64,000 nt of DNA from Pseudomonadota bacterium (GCA_021808445.1 JAKBBP010000002.1:62001-126000), one strand, 5' to 3'; positions 1-9,061 are shown, counted from the stretch's first letter. Notes: generated by a model from the sequence alone, not told the origin. Translations and numbers: made by a program.

Positions 1-1
1 C

Positions 2-292
2 GGCCTGAACCTGCGTCGCCACCCCCTGCAGGGCGACGCGGCCCAGCGACCCATGGACCTGGGCTTCATCGCCTTGCTGCTGGCAGTGGCGCTCAGCGGC
101 CTGGCGCTGGCGGCATGGCGGGCCGGACCGGCCATGCCCTCGCTGCTGGCGCTGCACCTGGGAGCGGTGATGGCCCTGTTCCTCACCCTTCCCTACGGCA
201 AGTTCGCGCATGCACCCCTTCGCGCCGCGGCCCTGCTGCGCTGGGCGGTCGAGCGTCGCCGGCCCAGTCAGCTCGAGATGTCGGAAGAATGA
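2..292 (+). CDS. tcuB: TcuB-like electron-transfer membrane protein, C-terminal part
   Basis: The reading frame is open at the left edge of the window, so only the last 96 residues are visible. They hold two hydrophobic segments and end with the LPYGKFAH stretch, which is typical of the C-terminal membrane part of TcuB (citrate/tricarballylate utilisation protein B). In that family the protein reoxidises the FAD of TcuA and passes electrons to the quinone pool at the inner membrane. The MDLGF methionine at position 53 is internal, because upstream codons in frame (RRHPLQGD, then AQRP) match the family. tcuA would be expected to the left. The transporter downstream fits a tcuABC-type arrangement, although its substrate is not proven. 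Confidence 0.75.
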   Translation, partial: GLNLRRHPLQGDAAQRPMDLGFIALLLAVALSGLALAAWRAGPAMPSLLALHLGAVMALFLTLPYGKFAHAPLRAAALLRWAVERRRPSQLEMSEE

Positions 293-418
293 TCCGCAAG
301 GCCTCGCCCACCGTCGTGCGCAGGCTGGATGCCGGCGCGTGGCACAAGCCGAAAGAGTCGTCCCCAAGCGACCGTCAATGACCACTACAAGCGGCGCGAC
401 GCCGATCGGAGACGTTTC

Positions 419-1732
419 ATGACAACGAGCGCAACAGACGTGGCCACGCCTTCCCGGGACGACATCTACCGGGTGGCGCTGGCAAGCATCATCGGTTCCG
501 TCATCGAACAGTACGACTTCCTGGTCACCGGAATCATCGCGGCCACGGTCTGGGGAGGGGTGTTCTTCAAGCTGCCCAGCCTGGCGGCGGTGTCCGCAGC
601 GATCGCGGTCTACGGTCTGGGCATCGTGATCCGGCCGGTAGGGGCCTTCATCTTCGGCAACATCGCCGACCGCCACGGGCGCAAGGACGCGATGGTCTGG
701 GCGCTGCTGCTGATGGGGGTGAGCACCCTGCTGATCGGACTGACTCCGACCTATGACTCCATCGGAGTCGCCGCGCCGGTGCTGCTGATCGTGTTCCGGC
801 TGGCACAGGGCATCAGCTTCGGCGCCGAGTTCGGCACGGCCTCGACCTGGGTGGTCGAGCAGGCTGCGAAAAGCTCCAACCGCGCGTTCTGGGGCGCCTG
901 GGTGGGTTTCGCGATCCCCATCGGGCTGCTGCTGGGCTTCGGCTCGGTGATCATCGTGCGCTCGTCGATGGCACCTGCCGAGTTCGTTGCCTGGGGCTGG
1001 CGCATCTTCTTTTTCATCGGCTTCGCGGTGGCCATCGTGGGTATCGTGATCCGCGCACGTTCCATGGACAGTTTCGTGTTCGAGCGTTTCCAGAAGGACC
1101 GCCAGACCCTGTCCAGCCCCGCTGCGCAGGTCTGGAAGGAAATGCCCCTGCGCATCCTGCGCACCTCGCTGGTCAACGCCATGTTCGGAGGTGCCTTCTT
1201 TCTCAGTTTCGTGTTCGGCACCGGCTACATGAAGGCCGTGGGTTTTTCCGGCACCCAGGCCGAGACGGTCGGCCTGATCGCCGCGGCCTCGATGCTGGTG
1301 TTCATGTTCATCGGCGCCAAGCTGGCCGATCGCATCAACCGCCGTACCGTACTGCTGGTCTCGGCGGTGGTCTTCCTGGTCTGGGCGATCCCCTATTTCT
1401 ACCTGCTCAACGCCCACAGTTTCGCGCTGGCGGTGCTGGCCGAGGTGATCGGCTTCGGCTTCGTGTTCGGCTTCGGCTACGGCGCCATTCCAACCTTCTA
1501 CACCGAGAATTTTCCGACCCGCTACCGCGCCTCGGGCGCCAGCGCCGGCTACCAGGTGTCCCAGGTCTATGGCGGCGGGCTGATTCCCATCGTGGCCGGC
1601 CTGATCCTGCATGCCTACGGCATCCACAAGGCCTGGCTGTACATCGGCATGTTCGTGATGGTCTACGCGGTGCTGGCGATCCTGGCCATTCTGGCCACGC
1701 CCGAGACGAAGGGCGTCGATCTGGAGGCCTGA
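419..1732 (+). CDS. MHS-family major facilitator (organic acid:H+ symporter)
   Basis: A 437-residue inner-membrane transporter with about 12 hydrophobic segments. The loop after the second segment carries GNIADRHGRKDAM, the signature of the metabolite:H+ symporter branch of the major facilitator superfamily. GISFGAEFG and the late PTFYTENFPTRYRASG segment are also characteristic. The start at 419 is chosen because GGAG lies 8 nt upstream and the MHS homology begins just after it; an in-frame ATG at 329 would add an unrelated tail. It lies 126 bp after the tcuB end, so a role like TcuC (tricarballylate or citrate uptake) is possible. The following CoA-transferase could equally point to an aromatic or other carboxylic acid. 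The substrate is not determined. Confidence 0.85.
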   Translation: MTTSATDVATPSRDDIYRVALASIIGSVIEQYDFLVTGIIAATVWGGVFFKLPSLAAVSAAIAVYGLGIVIRPVGAFIFGNIADRHGRKDAMVWALLLMGVSTLLIGLTPTYDSIGVAAPVLLIVFRLAQGISFGAEFGTASTWVVEQAAKSSNRAFWGAWVGFAIPIGLLLGFGSVIIVRSSMAPAEFVAWGWRIFFFIGFAVAIVGIVIRARSMDSFVFERFQKDRQTLSSPAAQVWKEMPLRILRTSLVNAMFGGAFFLSFVFGTGYMKAVGFSGTQAETVGLIAAASMLVFMFIGAKLADRINRRTVLLVSAVVFLVWAIPYFYLLNAHSFALAVLAEVIGFGFVFGFGYGAIPTFYTENFPTRYRASGASAGYQVSQVYGGGLIPIVAGLILHAYGIHKAWLYIGMFVMVYAVLAILAILATPETKGVDLEA

Positions 1733-1758
1733 AGCCGCGAGGCTGGAGGGATGTCGCG

Positions 1759-3147
1759 GTGTTCGCGTTGGCGCGCGCGCTGAGCGCGCAGATGTGGTCC
1801 GCGCTGGGCGGCGACCCGGCGCGACTGGAGCGGCTGCGCCTGCAAGGCGAGGGCGCGCTGCCCGGCGCCTTCGCGGTCAGTGATTTCGCGGCGGCGGCGG
1901 TGGCCTGCGCAGCGCTGGCAGCCGACGAGTTGCATGGCCTGGCATCGGGCGCGCGAGGCGGCGAGACCGGCGGCGTGCGCGTGGACCGCCGCCTGGCCGC
2001 GCTATGGTTCGGCGAGTCGCTGCGCCCGCAGGGCTGGCAGCCGCCGCCGGCGCGAGACGGGCTTACCGGCGACTACCCCTGTGCCGACGGCTGGATCCGC
2101 CTGCACTGCAACGCACCGCATCACCGCGCCGCGGCCTGTCGCGTGCTCGGCCTGGACCCGCGAGCCGACTCGGCCCTCGCAGCGCCCGCCGTGGCTGCCT
2201 GGAAGGGCGTGGAACTGGAGCAGGCCGTGGTCGACGCGGGCGGCTGCGCCGCGCAGATGCGCGACCCGGCCGCGTGGCGCAGCCATGCGCAGGGTGCCGC
2301 GTTGCGCGCGCAAGCCCTGGTGCTGTGCGAGCGGGCGCCAGCTCCCGCCGCCAGCTGGCTGCCTGCCTCCGGGCGACCGTTGCGGGGCCTGCGGGTGCTG
2401 GACATGACCCGCGTGCTCGCGGGTCCGGTGTCCACCCGGATGCTGGCCGGCCTGGGGGCCACGGTGCTGCGCATCGATCCGCCATCCTGGGAAGAGCCGG
2501 GCGTGGTGCCCGACGTCACGCGCGGCAAGCATTGCGCGCGCCTGGACCTGAAGACCGCGCGGGGGCGCGAGACCTTCGAACAATTGCTGGGCGCGGCGGA
2601 CGTGTTCGTGCACGGGCTGCGCCCGGGCGCGCTGGATGCGCTGGGCCTCGACGCCGCGGCCCGTCGGGGCCTGCGGCCGGGCCTGGTGGACGTGAGCCTG
2701 GACGCCTACGGCTGGTCCGGGCCCTGGGCGTCGCGGCGCGGCTTCGACAGCCTGGTGCAGATGAGTTGCGGCATCGCCGATGCGGGCATGCGCCATGCGG
2801 GCGCGAGCCGACCGGTGCCGCTGCCCGTGCAGGCGCTGGACCACGCCACCGGCTACCTGATCGCCGCCGCTGTGCTGCGCGCGCTGAGTCTGCGCGTGCA
2901 GCAGGACGCGGGCACCTGCGCGCGTCTGTCCCTGGCGCGCAGCGCGGCCCTGCTGCTCGACGCCCCACCCCCCGAGCCCCGCCAGGCGCATGCGCCGCTG
3001 GCGGAGACGGACCTGGAGTCCGCGATCGAGCCCAGCCCCTGGGGCCCGGCGCGGCGCATCCGCGCGCCGTGGAGCATCGACGGCGTGGACACTCGCTGGG
3101 AGCTGCCCGCGGCCGAGTTGGGCAGCTCCCCGGCCCGCTGGCCCTGA
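1759..3147 (+). CDS. Class III CoA-transferase (CaiB/BaiF family), permuted lobe order
   Basis: A 462-residue protein that should move CoA between a carboxylic acid and an acyl-CoA. The Rossmann-type start of the family, LRVLDMTRVLAGP, appears only near residue 210. The region before it contains DGWIRLHCN, which normally lies in the C-terminal half of CaiB proteins. The presumed nucleophile is Asp361 in QALDHATGYL, matching Asp169 of formyl-CoA transferase. GTG at 1759 is preferred because GGAGGG ends 8 nt upstream. The gap to the transporter is 26 bp, so the two are probably co-transcribed. It converges on the ligase at 3164 with only 16 bp between. The substrate is unknown. Confidence 0.8.
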   Translation: MFALARALSAQMWSALGGDPARLERLRLQGEGALPGAFAVSDFAAAAVACAALAADELHGLASGARGGETGGVRVDRRLAALWFGESLRPQGWQPPPARDGLTGDYPCADGWIRLHCNAPHHRAAACRVLGLDPRADSALAAPAVAAWKGVELEQAVVDAGGCAAQMRDPAAWRSHAQGAALRAQALVLCERAPAPAASWLPASGRPLRGLRVLDMTRVLAGPVSTRMLAGLGATVLRIDPPSWEEPGVVPDVTRGKHCARLDLKTARGRETFEQLLGAADVFVHGLRPGALDALGLDAAARRGLRPGLVDVSLDAYGWSGPWASRRGFDSLVQMSCGIADAGMRHAGASRPVPLPVQALDHATGYLIAAAVLRALSLRVQQDAGTCARLSLARSAALLLDAPPPEPRQAHAPLAETDLESAIEPSPWGPARRIRAPWSIDGVDTRWELPAAELGSSPARWP

Positions 3148-3163
3148 AGGGCCGCGCCGAAGC

Positions 3164-4723
3164 TCAGTCCTGGTACAGGCTCGCGTAGTCGTCGCGCAGC
3201 CGGCGCTTGAGCAGTTTGCCGCTGGGATTCTTCGGCAGCGCGTCGAGGAATAGCACCCGCTTCGGCGCCTTGAAGTGCGCGAGCAGGCTCTCGCAATGCG
3301 CGATCAGCGCGGCCTCGTCGAGCTGCTGGCCGGACTTGAGCACGACGAAGGCGGTCACGGCCTCGATCCAGCGGGGATGGGGCAGCGCCACCACTGCGGC
3401 CTCGCTGACCTGGGGCAGCAGGTAGATGCATTCCTCCACCTCGCGGCTCGCCACGTTCTCGCCCCCGGTCTTGATCATGTCCTTCTTGCGATCGACCACG
3501 TACAGGTAGCCCTCCGCGTCGAGGCTGCCGAGGTCGCCGGAGTGGAACCAGCCGCCCTCGAAGGCCTGGTCCGTCTTCGCCTGGTCGCGGAAATATCCGC
3601 TCATCAACTGGGGCGAGCGATGCACGATCTCTCCCACCTCGCCGGGCGCCACGTCGCGCATCTGGTCGTCCACGACGCGGGTACGCACGTTCAGCGCCGC
3701 GCGCCCCGCCGAGCCTGGTTTGCGCAACTGGTCCTCGGGCTGGAGCAAGGTGGCCAGGGGCGCGATCTCGGTCTGTCCGTACAGGTTCCACAGCCGGACG
3801 CGGGGCAGGCGCTGGGCCAGCTCGCGCAGAACCTGCACCGGCATGATCGAGGCCCCGTAGTAGCCCTTGCGCAGACTGCTCAGGTCGGTGGTGTCGAAGT
3901 CCGGACAGCGCAGCAGGCCGATCCACACCGTGGGCGGCGCGAAAAAGGAGCTGATGCGATGCTGCCCGATCCGTGCCAGCAGGCCCTGGGGCGAGGCCTG
4001 CGCGGTGATCACGTTGCTGGCGCCCACGTACACCGCCGGGCCGAGGAACACGTCGAGCTGTGCGCAGTGGAACAAGGGCAGCGCGTGCAGCAGCAGGTCC
4101 TCGGAGCCGATGTCGGCCCCCACCACACAGCTGACATATTCCCACAGCAGGGCCTCGTGGCTGAGCACGGCCCCCTTGGGCGCCGACTCGGTGCCGCTGG
4201 TGTAGACGATCTGCGCGGCATCCGACCCCTGCAAGGCCGGCCGCGGCGCCTCGCCCTGCACCCGCAGCAGCTCGGACCAGTCGATCATGCCTTGCGCCGG
4301 CTGGCTGGCGCGCTCGGACTCCAGCCACACGAAATGCCGCACCGAGCTTGCCCGTGCGGCCTCGCGCGCCACCGGCGCGAACTCGCTGTCACTGGCCAGC
4401 AGCATGGACTCGGAGTGGCGCAGGATGAAGCCGGCCTCGGCAGGACCCAGCATGAAGTTCACCGGCACGAGCACCGCGCCCAGGCGGGCCAGCGCGAAGC
4501 GCATGGCCGCGAAGGCGTGGGAGTTGCGTGACAGCAGGGCCACGTGGCTGCCACGCTGCACGCCCAGCGCGTGCAGGCCGCGCGCCAGGCGCTCGCACAC
4601 GTCGGTGAACTGCGCGTAGCTCCAGCGCGTGTCGCCGCAGGCGATGGCCAGGCGCTGCGGGTGGCGCGCCGCGCTGCGCTCCAGCAGATCGAACAGGGTC
4701 TGGCTGCGCGCAGGCATGGTCAT
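3164..4723 (-). CDS. AMP-forming fatty-acid/acyl-CoA synthetase
   Basis: A 519-residue adenylate-forming ligase that should activate a carboxylic acid to its CoA thioester through an acyl-AMP. Visible motifs are the phosphate loop YTSGTESAPKG (normally TTGxPKG, so slightly divergent), NLYGQTE, GWFHSGDLG, and the hinge/A8 region VDRKKDMIKTGGENV. The C-terminal catalytic lysine lies in NPSGKLLKR. The second codon after the start could also initiate (MTM), but GAGG lies about 8 nt before the first ATG. It is divergent from the ligase at 4888 and convergent with the CoA-transferase. The closest functional class appears to be medium- or long-chain acyl-CoA synthetases of the FadD3/FCS type; the substrate cannot be read from sequence. 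Confidence 0.87.
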   Translation of the reverse strand: MTMPARSQTLFDLLERSAARHPQRLAIACGDTRWSYAQFTDVCERLARGLHALGVQRGSHVALLSRNSHAFAAMRFALARLGAVLVPVNFMLGPAEAGFILRHSESMLLASDSEFAPVAREAARASSVRHFVWLESERASQPAQGMIDWSELLRVQGEAPRPALQGSDAAQIVYTSGTESAPKGAVLSHEALLWEYVSCVVGADIGSEDLLLHALPLFHCAQLDVFLGPAVYVGASNVITAQASPQGLLARIGQHRISSFFAPPTVWIGLLRCPDFDTTDLSSLRKGYYGASIMPVQVLRELAQRLPRVRLWNLYGQTEIAPLATLLQPEDQLRKPGSAGRAALNVRTRVVDDQMRDVAPGEVGEIVHRSPQLMSGYFRDQAKTDQAFEGGWFHSGDLGSLDAEGYLYVVDRKKDMIKTGGENVASREVEECIYLLPQVSEAAVVALPHPRWIEAVTAFVVLKSGQQLDEAALIAHCESLLAHFKAPKRVLFLDALPKNPSGKLLKRRLRDDYASLYQD

Positions 4724-4789
4724 GGCAAGGGCCTCGTCGAATCCACGGGTCGTGGTCTGCGCCGATTCTGGTTCGGGCGCGTAGCGCTT

Positions 4790-4805
4790 GGCAACAAGGG
4801 TTGCC
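4790..4805. promoter_or_regulatory. Perfect 6+4+6 palindrome between divergent ligase genes
   Basis: GGCAAC-AAGG-GTTGCC lies in the 164-bp gap between the two divergent CoA ligase genes, 67 bp from one start codon and 83 bp from the other. Its position suggests an operator for a dimeric regulator, but no regulator gene is adjacent, and the assignment rests on symmetry and position only. Confidence 0.35.
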
Positions 4806-4832
4806 CCTGTGGTCGTTCAACAGCCTGCTCGG

Positions 4833-4860
4833 TTGAGTCTTCCGCACAATCGCGCACAAT
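4833..4860 (+). promoter_or_regulatory. Candidate sigma-70 promoter for the acyl-CoA synthetase at 4888
   Basis: TTGAGT (4833-4838) and CACAAT (4855-4860) are separated by 16 bp; each matches 4 of 6 consensus bases. The element ends 27 bp before the start codon of the rightward ligase. This is a visual match only. Confidence 0.35.
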
Positions 4861-4887
4861 AACCCCACAAAAAGCGAGGAGACACCC

Positions 4888-6567
4888 ATGAGCGACAGTG
4901 CGTCCGCGCAGGCCTTCCTGCAGGCCCGGGACTTCCTGCTGCGTCACCGCAGCGATTACGCGGCCGCCTATGCCGGCTTTCGCTGGCCGCGGCTGGATCA
5001 CTTCAATTGGGCGCTGGACTACTTCGACCCCATGGCACGCGGCAACCAGACGCCGGCGCTGTGGATCGTCGACGAGGACGGACGCCAGGACAAGCTCAGC
5101 TTCGAACAGATGTCCCAGCGCTCCTCGCAGGCGGCCAACTGGCTGCGCGGGCTGGGCGTGCGGCGCGGCGACCGCGTGCTCCTGCTGCTGCCCAATGAGG
5201 TGGCGCTGTGGGAATGCATGCTCGCCTGCATCAAGCTGGGCGCGGTGATCGTGCCCACCACCACCCTGGTCAGCGTGGACGACCTGCGCGACCGTTTCGA
5301 ACGCGGTGCCGTGCGCCATGTGATCTGCAGCCTCAGCGCCGTGGAGCGCTTCGCCGCCTTCGACGGCCCCTACACGCGGGTCGTGGTCGGTGGCGAAGTG
5401 CCGGGATGGCAGTCCTACGAAGGATCGCGGCAAGCCGCGAGCGAGTTCCTGCCCGAAGGCCCGACGCGAGCCGAGGATCCGCTGCTGCTGTACTTCACTT
5501 CCGGCACCACCTCGCGGCCCAAGCTGGTGCTGCACAGCCACCAGAGCTACCCGGTGGGGCACCTGTCGACCATGTACTGGATCGGGCTGCGCCCTGGCGA
5601 CGTGCACTGGAACATCAGCTCGCCCGGGTGGGCCAAGCATGCCTGGAGCTGCTTGTTCGCGCCCTGGAACGCCGGGGCCACGGTGTTCATCTTCAACTAC
5701 GCGCGCTTCGATGCCTGCGCCGTGCTGGATGCCCTGCAGAACCACGGCGTGAGCTCGCTGTGCGCGCCGCCCACCGTGTGGCGCATGCTGATCCTGCAGG
5801 ACCTGGGGCGCTGGAAGGTCTCGCTGCGCGAACTGGTGGGCGCTGGCGAGCCGCTCAATCCCGAGGTCATCGAAAGCGTACGTCGCGCCTGGGGCATCAC
5901 CATCCGCGACGGCTACGGCCAGACCGAGACCACGGCCATCATCGGCAACACCCCGGGACAGGCGGTCAAGCCCGGCTCGATGGGCAGGCCGCTGCCGGGC
6001 TACCGGGTGGTGCTGCTGGATGCCGACGAGCAGCCGGCCAGCGACGGCGAGGTCTCGCTGCAGCTGGACGAACGCCCGCTGGGCCTGATGCTGGGCTACG
6101 AAGGCCAGCCGGACAAGACGGCCGAAGCCTGCCGCGGCGGCCATTACCACACCTCCGACGTCGCCAGTCGCGACGCCGACGGCTATCTCAGCTACGTCGG
6201 CCGCTCGGACGATGTGTTCAAGGCCTCGGACTACCGCATCAGCCCCTTCGAGCTGGAAAGCGTGCTGATCGAGCACGACGCAGTGGCCGAGGCGGCGGTG
6301 GTGCCGGCCCCGGATCCCATCCGCGCCGCAGTGCCCAAGGCGGTGGTCGCGCTGCGTGCGGGGGTGCAGCCCAGCCGCGAGCTGGCGCTGGACATCCTGG
6401 CCTTCGCCCGCGAGCGCCTGGCCCCCTACAAGCGCATCCGGGTGATCGAGTTCGCCGAGCTGCCCAAGACCCTGTCCGGCAAGATCCGTCGGGTCGAGCT
6501 GCGCAGGCGGGAACTCGGGCGTGAGCCCTCGGAGCTGCGAGAGCTGGAATTCCGCGAGAGCGATTGA
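4888..6567 (+). CDS. AMP-forming acyl-CoA synthetase, acetyl-CoA-synthetase-like
   Basis: A 559-residue adenylate-forming ligase of the medium-chain (ACSM-like) or acetyl-CoA synthetase group. It carries the phosphate loop YFTSGTTSRPK, the GYGQTETT motif, HYHTSDVASRDADGY, and the hinge YVGRSDDVFKASDYRISP. The catalytic lysine is in LPKTLSGKIRR near the C-terminus. Long N-terminal residues before the first adenylation motif (FRWPRLDHFNWALDYFDPMA) are typical of the ACSM-type group rather than FadD. GAGGAG lies 6 nt before the ATG. It is the first rightward gene from a 164-bp divergent promoter region and is followed by a DUF4197 gene. The substrate is probably a short or medium-chain or aromatic acid; this is inference. 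Confidence 0.86.
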   Translation: MSDSASAQAFLQARDFLLRHRSDYAAAYAGFRWPRLDHFNWALDYFDPMARGNQTPALWIVDEDGRQDKLSFEQMSQRSSQAANWLRGLGVRRGDRVLLLLPNEVALWECMLACIKLGAVIVPTTTLVSVDDLRDRFERGAVRHVICSLSAVERFAAFDGPYTRVVVGGEVPGWQSYEGSRQAASEFLPEGPTRAEDPLLLYFTSGTTSRPKLVLHSHQSYPVGHLSTMYWIGLRPGDVHWNISSPGWAKHAWSCLFAPWNAGATVFIFNYARFDACAVLDALQNHGVSSLCAPPTVWRMLILQDLGRWKVSLRELVGAGEPLNPEVIESVRRAWGITIRDGYGQTETTAIIGNTPGQAVKPGSMGRPLPGYRVVLLDADEQPASDGEVSLQLDERPLGLMLGYEGQPDKTAEACRGGHYHTSDVASRDADGYLSYVGRSDDVFKASDYRISPFELESVLIEHDAVAEAAVVPAPDPIRAAVPKAVVALRAGVQPSRELALDILAFARERLAPYKRIRVIEFAELPKTLSGKIRRVELRRRELGREPSELRELEFRESD

Positions 6568-6585
6568 TGGGCATGGTTCTTGCTC

Positions 6586-6616
6586 TCTCGGGTGCTTTCT
6601 CGGGTGCTATCTCGGG
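6586..6616 (+). repeat. Short tandem repeat, 12-bp period
   Basis: TCTCGGGTGCT occurs twice, 12 bp apart, followed by a partial third copy (TCTCGGG), in the gap between the acyl-CoA synthetase and the DUF4197 gene. I see no promoter or terminator in it. Confidence 0.5.
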
Positions 6617-6679
6617 ATCGGACGATGTGCCAAGGGCGCGAGGGCCCGCCGTGGGCGGGGGCGCGCCGGGGAGCGTGAC

Positions 6680-7510
6680 ATGAATCGGTGGAACGGCGCG
6701 CGCCGCGCATGCTGGATGGCCGCCCTGGGCGCGGCCTGCGCCTGGCCGGCGAGCCGGGCCTGGAGCTTTGACCTTGGCCAGCTGCAACAGCAGCTGGGCA
6801 CGGCGCTGCCTGGCGTGCTCGCGGGCAGCGCCGCGGGCAGTACCGCCCCCGACGGAGCCGCGGCGCCCGTGGGCGGCAGCGCCCAGCTGGGTGCGCTCAG
6901 CGACAGCCAGGTGGGCCAGGGCCTGAAGGATGCGCTGGGGCGGGGTGTGGACGTGGCGGTGGCCACGCTGGGTCGTCGCGACGGATTCTGGGGCAGCCCG
7001 CAGTGGCGCATTCCCCTGCCGCCCGCGCTGCAGCAAGCTTCCAGCCTGATGCGCATGGCCGGTCTGGGCGCGCAGGCCGACGCCTTGCAGCTGGCGATGA
7101 ACCGCGCCGCGGAGGCGGCCGTGCCCGAGGCCCGCTCGCTGCTGGTATCCGCCGTGCGCCAGATGAGCATCACCGACGCGAAGAACATACTCACCGGGGG
7201 CGACCACGCCGCCACCGACTACTTCCGCTCCAGGACCCAGGCCCAGCTTCAGCGCAGCTTCCTGCCCATCGTGCATCAGCAGACCCGCAAGGTGGGGCTG
7301 GCGCAGACCTACGACCGCTACGCCTCCGAGGCGGCGCGCTTCGGCCTGGTCCGACAGGACCAGGCCAGCATCGACCAGTACGTGACTCAGCAGGCGCTGG
7401 ACAGGCTGTACCAGGCCATCGGAGACGAGGAAAAGTCCATCCGTGCCGATCCGGCCGCGGCCGGATCGGCGCTGGTGCGCAAGGTGTTCGGCGCCGTTCG
7501 GGGAGGCTGA
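6680..7510 (+). CDS. DUF4197 exported protein
   Basis: A 276-residue protein of the DUF4197 family, whose function is unknown. Residues 1-26 form a plausible signal peptide (charged MNRWNGARR, then a hydrophobic Ala-rich stretch ending ASRAWS), so the protein is probably periplasmic. The mature part is helical and includes the family-typical stretch around ILTGGDHAATDYFRSRT and a conserved C-terminal LFQ/GDEEKSIRADP-like segment. The ATG at 6680 is preferred because the signal peptide begins there; an upstream in-frame ATG overlaps the previous gene. It sits only 7 bp before ureD, so the two may share a transcript, but no functional link with urease is known. Confidence 0.75.
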   Translation: MNRWNGARRACWMAALGAACAWPASRAWSFDLGQLQQQLGTALPGVLAGSAAGSTAPDGAAAPVGGSAQLGALSDSQVGQGLKDALGRGVDVAVATLGRRDGFWGSPQWRIPLPPALQQASSLMRMAGLGAQADALQLAMNRAAEAAVPEARSLLVSAVRQMSITDAKNILTGGDHAATDYFRSRTQAQLQRSFLPIVHQQTRKVGLAQTYDRYASEAARFGLVRQDQASIDQYVTQQALDRLYQAIGDEEKSIRADPAAAGSALVRKVFGAVRGG

Positions 7511-7517
7511 GTCGCGC

Positions 7518-8378
7518 ATGCTCGAGCTTCTTCCTTCCCAGGCCGCAGCCGGCTGGGACTCGCGCCTGCAACTGCGCTATGCCCTGCGCCAGGGGCGTAC
7601 CAGCGCCTGGCACCTGCACGAGGGCGCGCTGCGCGTGCTGGCGGCCCTGTACCCGGAAGGCGAGGCGGTCTGCCACCACGTGCTGGTGCATCCGCCCGCC
7701 GGCATGGCCGGCGGCGACAACCTGCGCGTGGACCTGGAGTTGCAGGCCGGCGCGCATGCCTTGCTGACCACCCCGGGCGCCACGCGCTTTTACCGGAGCC
7801 TGGGCGCGACCGCCTCGCAGCGCCTGCACGCGCGGGTGGCCGAGGGCGCGCGCCTGGAATGGCTGCCCCTGGAAAGCCTGGCCTACGAGGATTGCATCGC
7901 GGAAAACCGCGCCTTGTTCGAGCTGGCCCCCGGCGCGGAGATGATGGCCTGGGACATGCTCGCGCTGGGCCGGCCCGCCGCCGGTGACGTCTTTGCGCGC
8001 GGCAGCTTCACCCAGCACCTGGAGATTCCCGGCGTCTGGCTGGAGCGCGGGTGCATCGATGGTGGCGATCAGGTGCTGCGCGACGCGCCGGGCGGCCTGG
8101 ACGGGCAGGCCGCGCTGGGCACGCTGGTGCTGGCTGCCGGAACCCCGCTGGAGTCCGCGCGCCGCGAGGCCCTTCTGGAGACGGCGCGCGCCCTCGTGGC
8201 GCTGCTTCCCGAGGGCCTGCGCGCCGGGGTGACCGCGCCGCAGCCCGAGGTGCTGGTCCTGCGGGCGATGGCCGCACGCATCGAGCCGGTCGCCCAGCTG
8301 CTGCGCAGCGCATGGGCCGCCTGGCGCGTCCAGGCCTGGGGGCTGCCCGCATGCGCACCCCGCGTGTGGTCAACCTGA
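7518..8378 (+). CDS. ureD: Urease accessory protein UreD
   Basis: A 286-residue UreD (UreH) homologue. UreD binds apo-urease and, with UreF and UreG, forms the complex that carbamylates the active-site lysine and inserts nickel. Family features visible are [31 protein letters not shown] and [14 protein letters not shown]. The ATG at 7518 has GGGGAGG about 12 nt upstream. The gene is on the strand opposite to ureABCEFG and runs tail-to-tail into ureG, the two 3' ends overlapping by 9 bp. In most Burkholderiales ureD opens the ure operon, so this position is unusual. Here it could be read from the DUF4197 transcript. Confidence 0.93.
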   Translation: MLELLPSQAAAGWDSRLQLRYALRQGRTSAWHLHEGALRVLAALYPEGEAVCHHVLVHPPAGMAGGDNLRVDLELQAGAHALLTTPGATRFYRSLGATASQRLHARVAEGARLEWLPLESLAYEDCIAENRALFELAPGAEMMAWDMLALGRPAAGDVFARGSFTQHLEIPGVWLERGCIDGGDQVLRDAPGGLDGQAALGTLVLAAGTPLESARREALLETARALVALLPEGLRAGVTAPQPEVLVLRAMAARIEPVAQLLRSAWAAWRVQAWGLPACAPRVWST

Positions 8379-9053
8379 GGAGCGCAGCAGGCCGCGGGTC
8401 TCGATGAAGGCGATGACATCCTGCAGGCCTTGCAGGGTCTTGAGGTTGGTCATCGCGTAGGGCCTGCCGGGACGCATGCGCTCGGTGTCCGCGCGCATGA
8501 CCTGCAGATCGGCGCCGACGTGGGGCGCGAGGTCGATCTTGTTGATCACGAACAGGTCGCTGCGGGTGATGCCCGGCCCGCCCTTGCGGGGGATCTTCTC
8601 GCCTCCGGCCACGTCGATCACGTACAGGGTCAGGTCCGACAGTTCGGGGCTGAAGGTCGCGGCCAGGTTGTCGCCGCCGGATTCGATGAACACGATGTCG
8701 GCGTCGGGGTAGCGCTCGAGCATGCGGTCCACCGCCTCCAGGTTCACCGAGGCGTCTTCGCGGATCGCCGTGTGCGGACAGCCGCCCGTCTCCACGCCCT
8801 CGATGCGCTCGGGCTCCAGCGCCCCGGCGACGGTGAGCAGGCGCTGGTCCTCGCGGGTATAGATGTCGTTGGTGATGACCACCAGGTCGTAGCGCTCGCG
8901 CAGGGCCTTGCACAGCATTTCCAGCAAGGTGGTCTTGCCCGAGCCCACCGGGCCGCCGATGCCTACCCGCAGCGGAGGCAGGCGCTTGCTGCGACCCCGC
9001 ACGTGGTGCAGGGCGTGGGAGCTGCGATCGGGGGAGTTGGGCAGGGTGCTCAT
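8370..9053 (-). CDS. ureG: Urease accessory GTPase UreG
   Basis: A 227-residue SIMIBI-class GTPase that supplies GTP hydrolysis and delivers nickel during urease maturation in the cytoplasm. The P-loop is [26 protein letters not shown] carries the conserved CPH nickel-binding motif; FIESGGDNL and [14 protein letters not shown] (G4-like) follow. The start is at the [11 protein letters not shown] methionine, because homology begins within 30 residues and an upstream extension would overlap ureF. It is the last gene of the leftward ureABCEFG series, 8 bp after ureF. The final 9 bp overlap the 3' end of ureD on the other strand. Confidence 0.95.
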   Translation of the reverse strand: MSTLPNSPDRSSHALHHVRGRSKRLPPLRVGIGGPVGSGKTTLLEMLCKALRERYDLVVITNDIYTREDQRLLTVAGALEPERIEGVETGGCPHTAIREDASVNLEAVDRMLERYPDADIVFIESGGDNLAATFSPELSDLTLYVIDVAGGEKIPRKGGPGITRSDLFVINKIDLAPHVGADLQVMRADTERMRPGRPYAMTNLKTLQGLQDVIAFIETRGLLRSSG

Positions 9054-9061
9054 GGCGGGTC

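Noticed and set aside
419-1732. Naming the transporter tcuC
   Set aside because: It follows a tcuB-like end, but the sequence only supports the MHS family; the downstream CoA-transferase leaves other substrates open.
2002-2991. Long open frames on the opposite strand of the CoA-transferase gene
   Set aside because: They are Arg/Ala/Pro-rich with no family features, as expected for non-coding frames of GC-rich genes.
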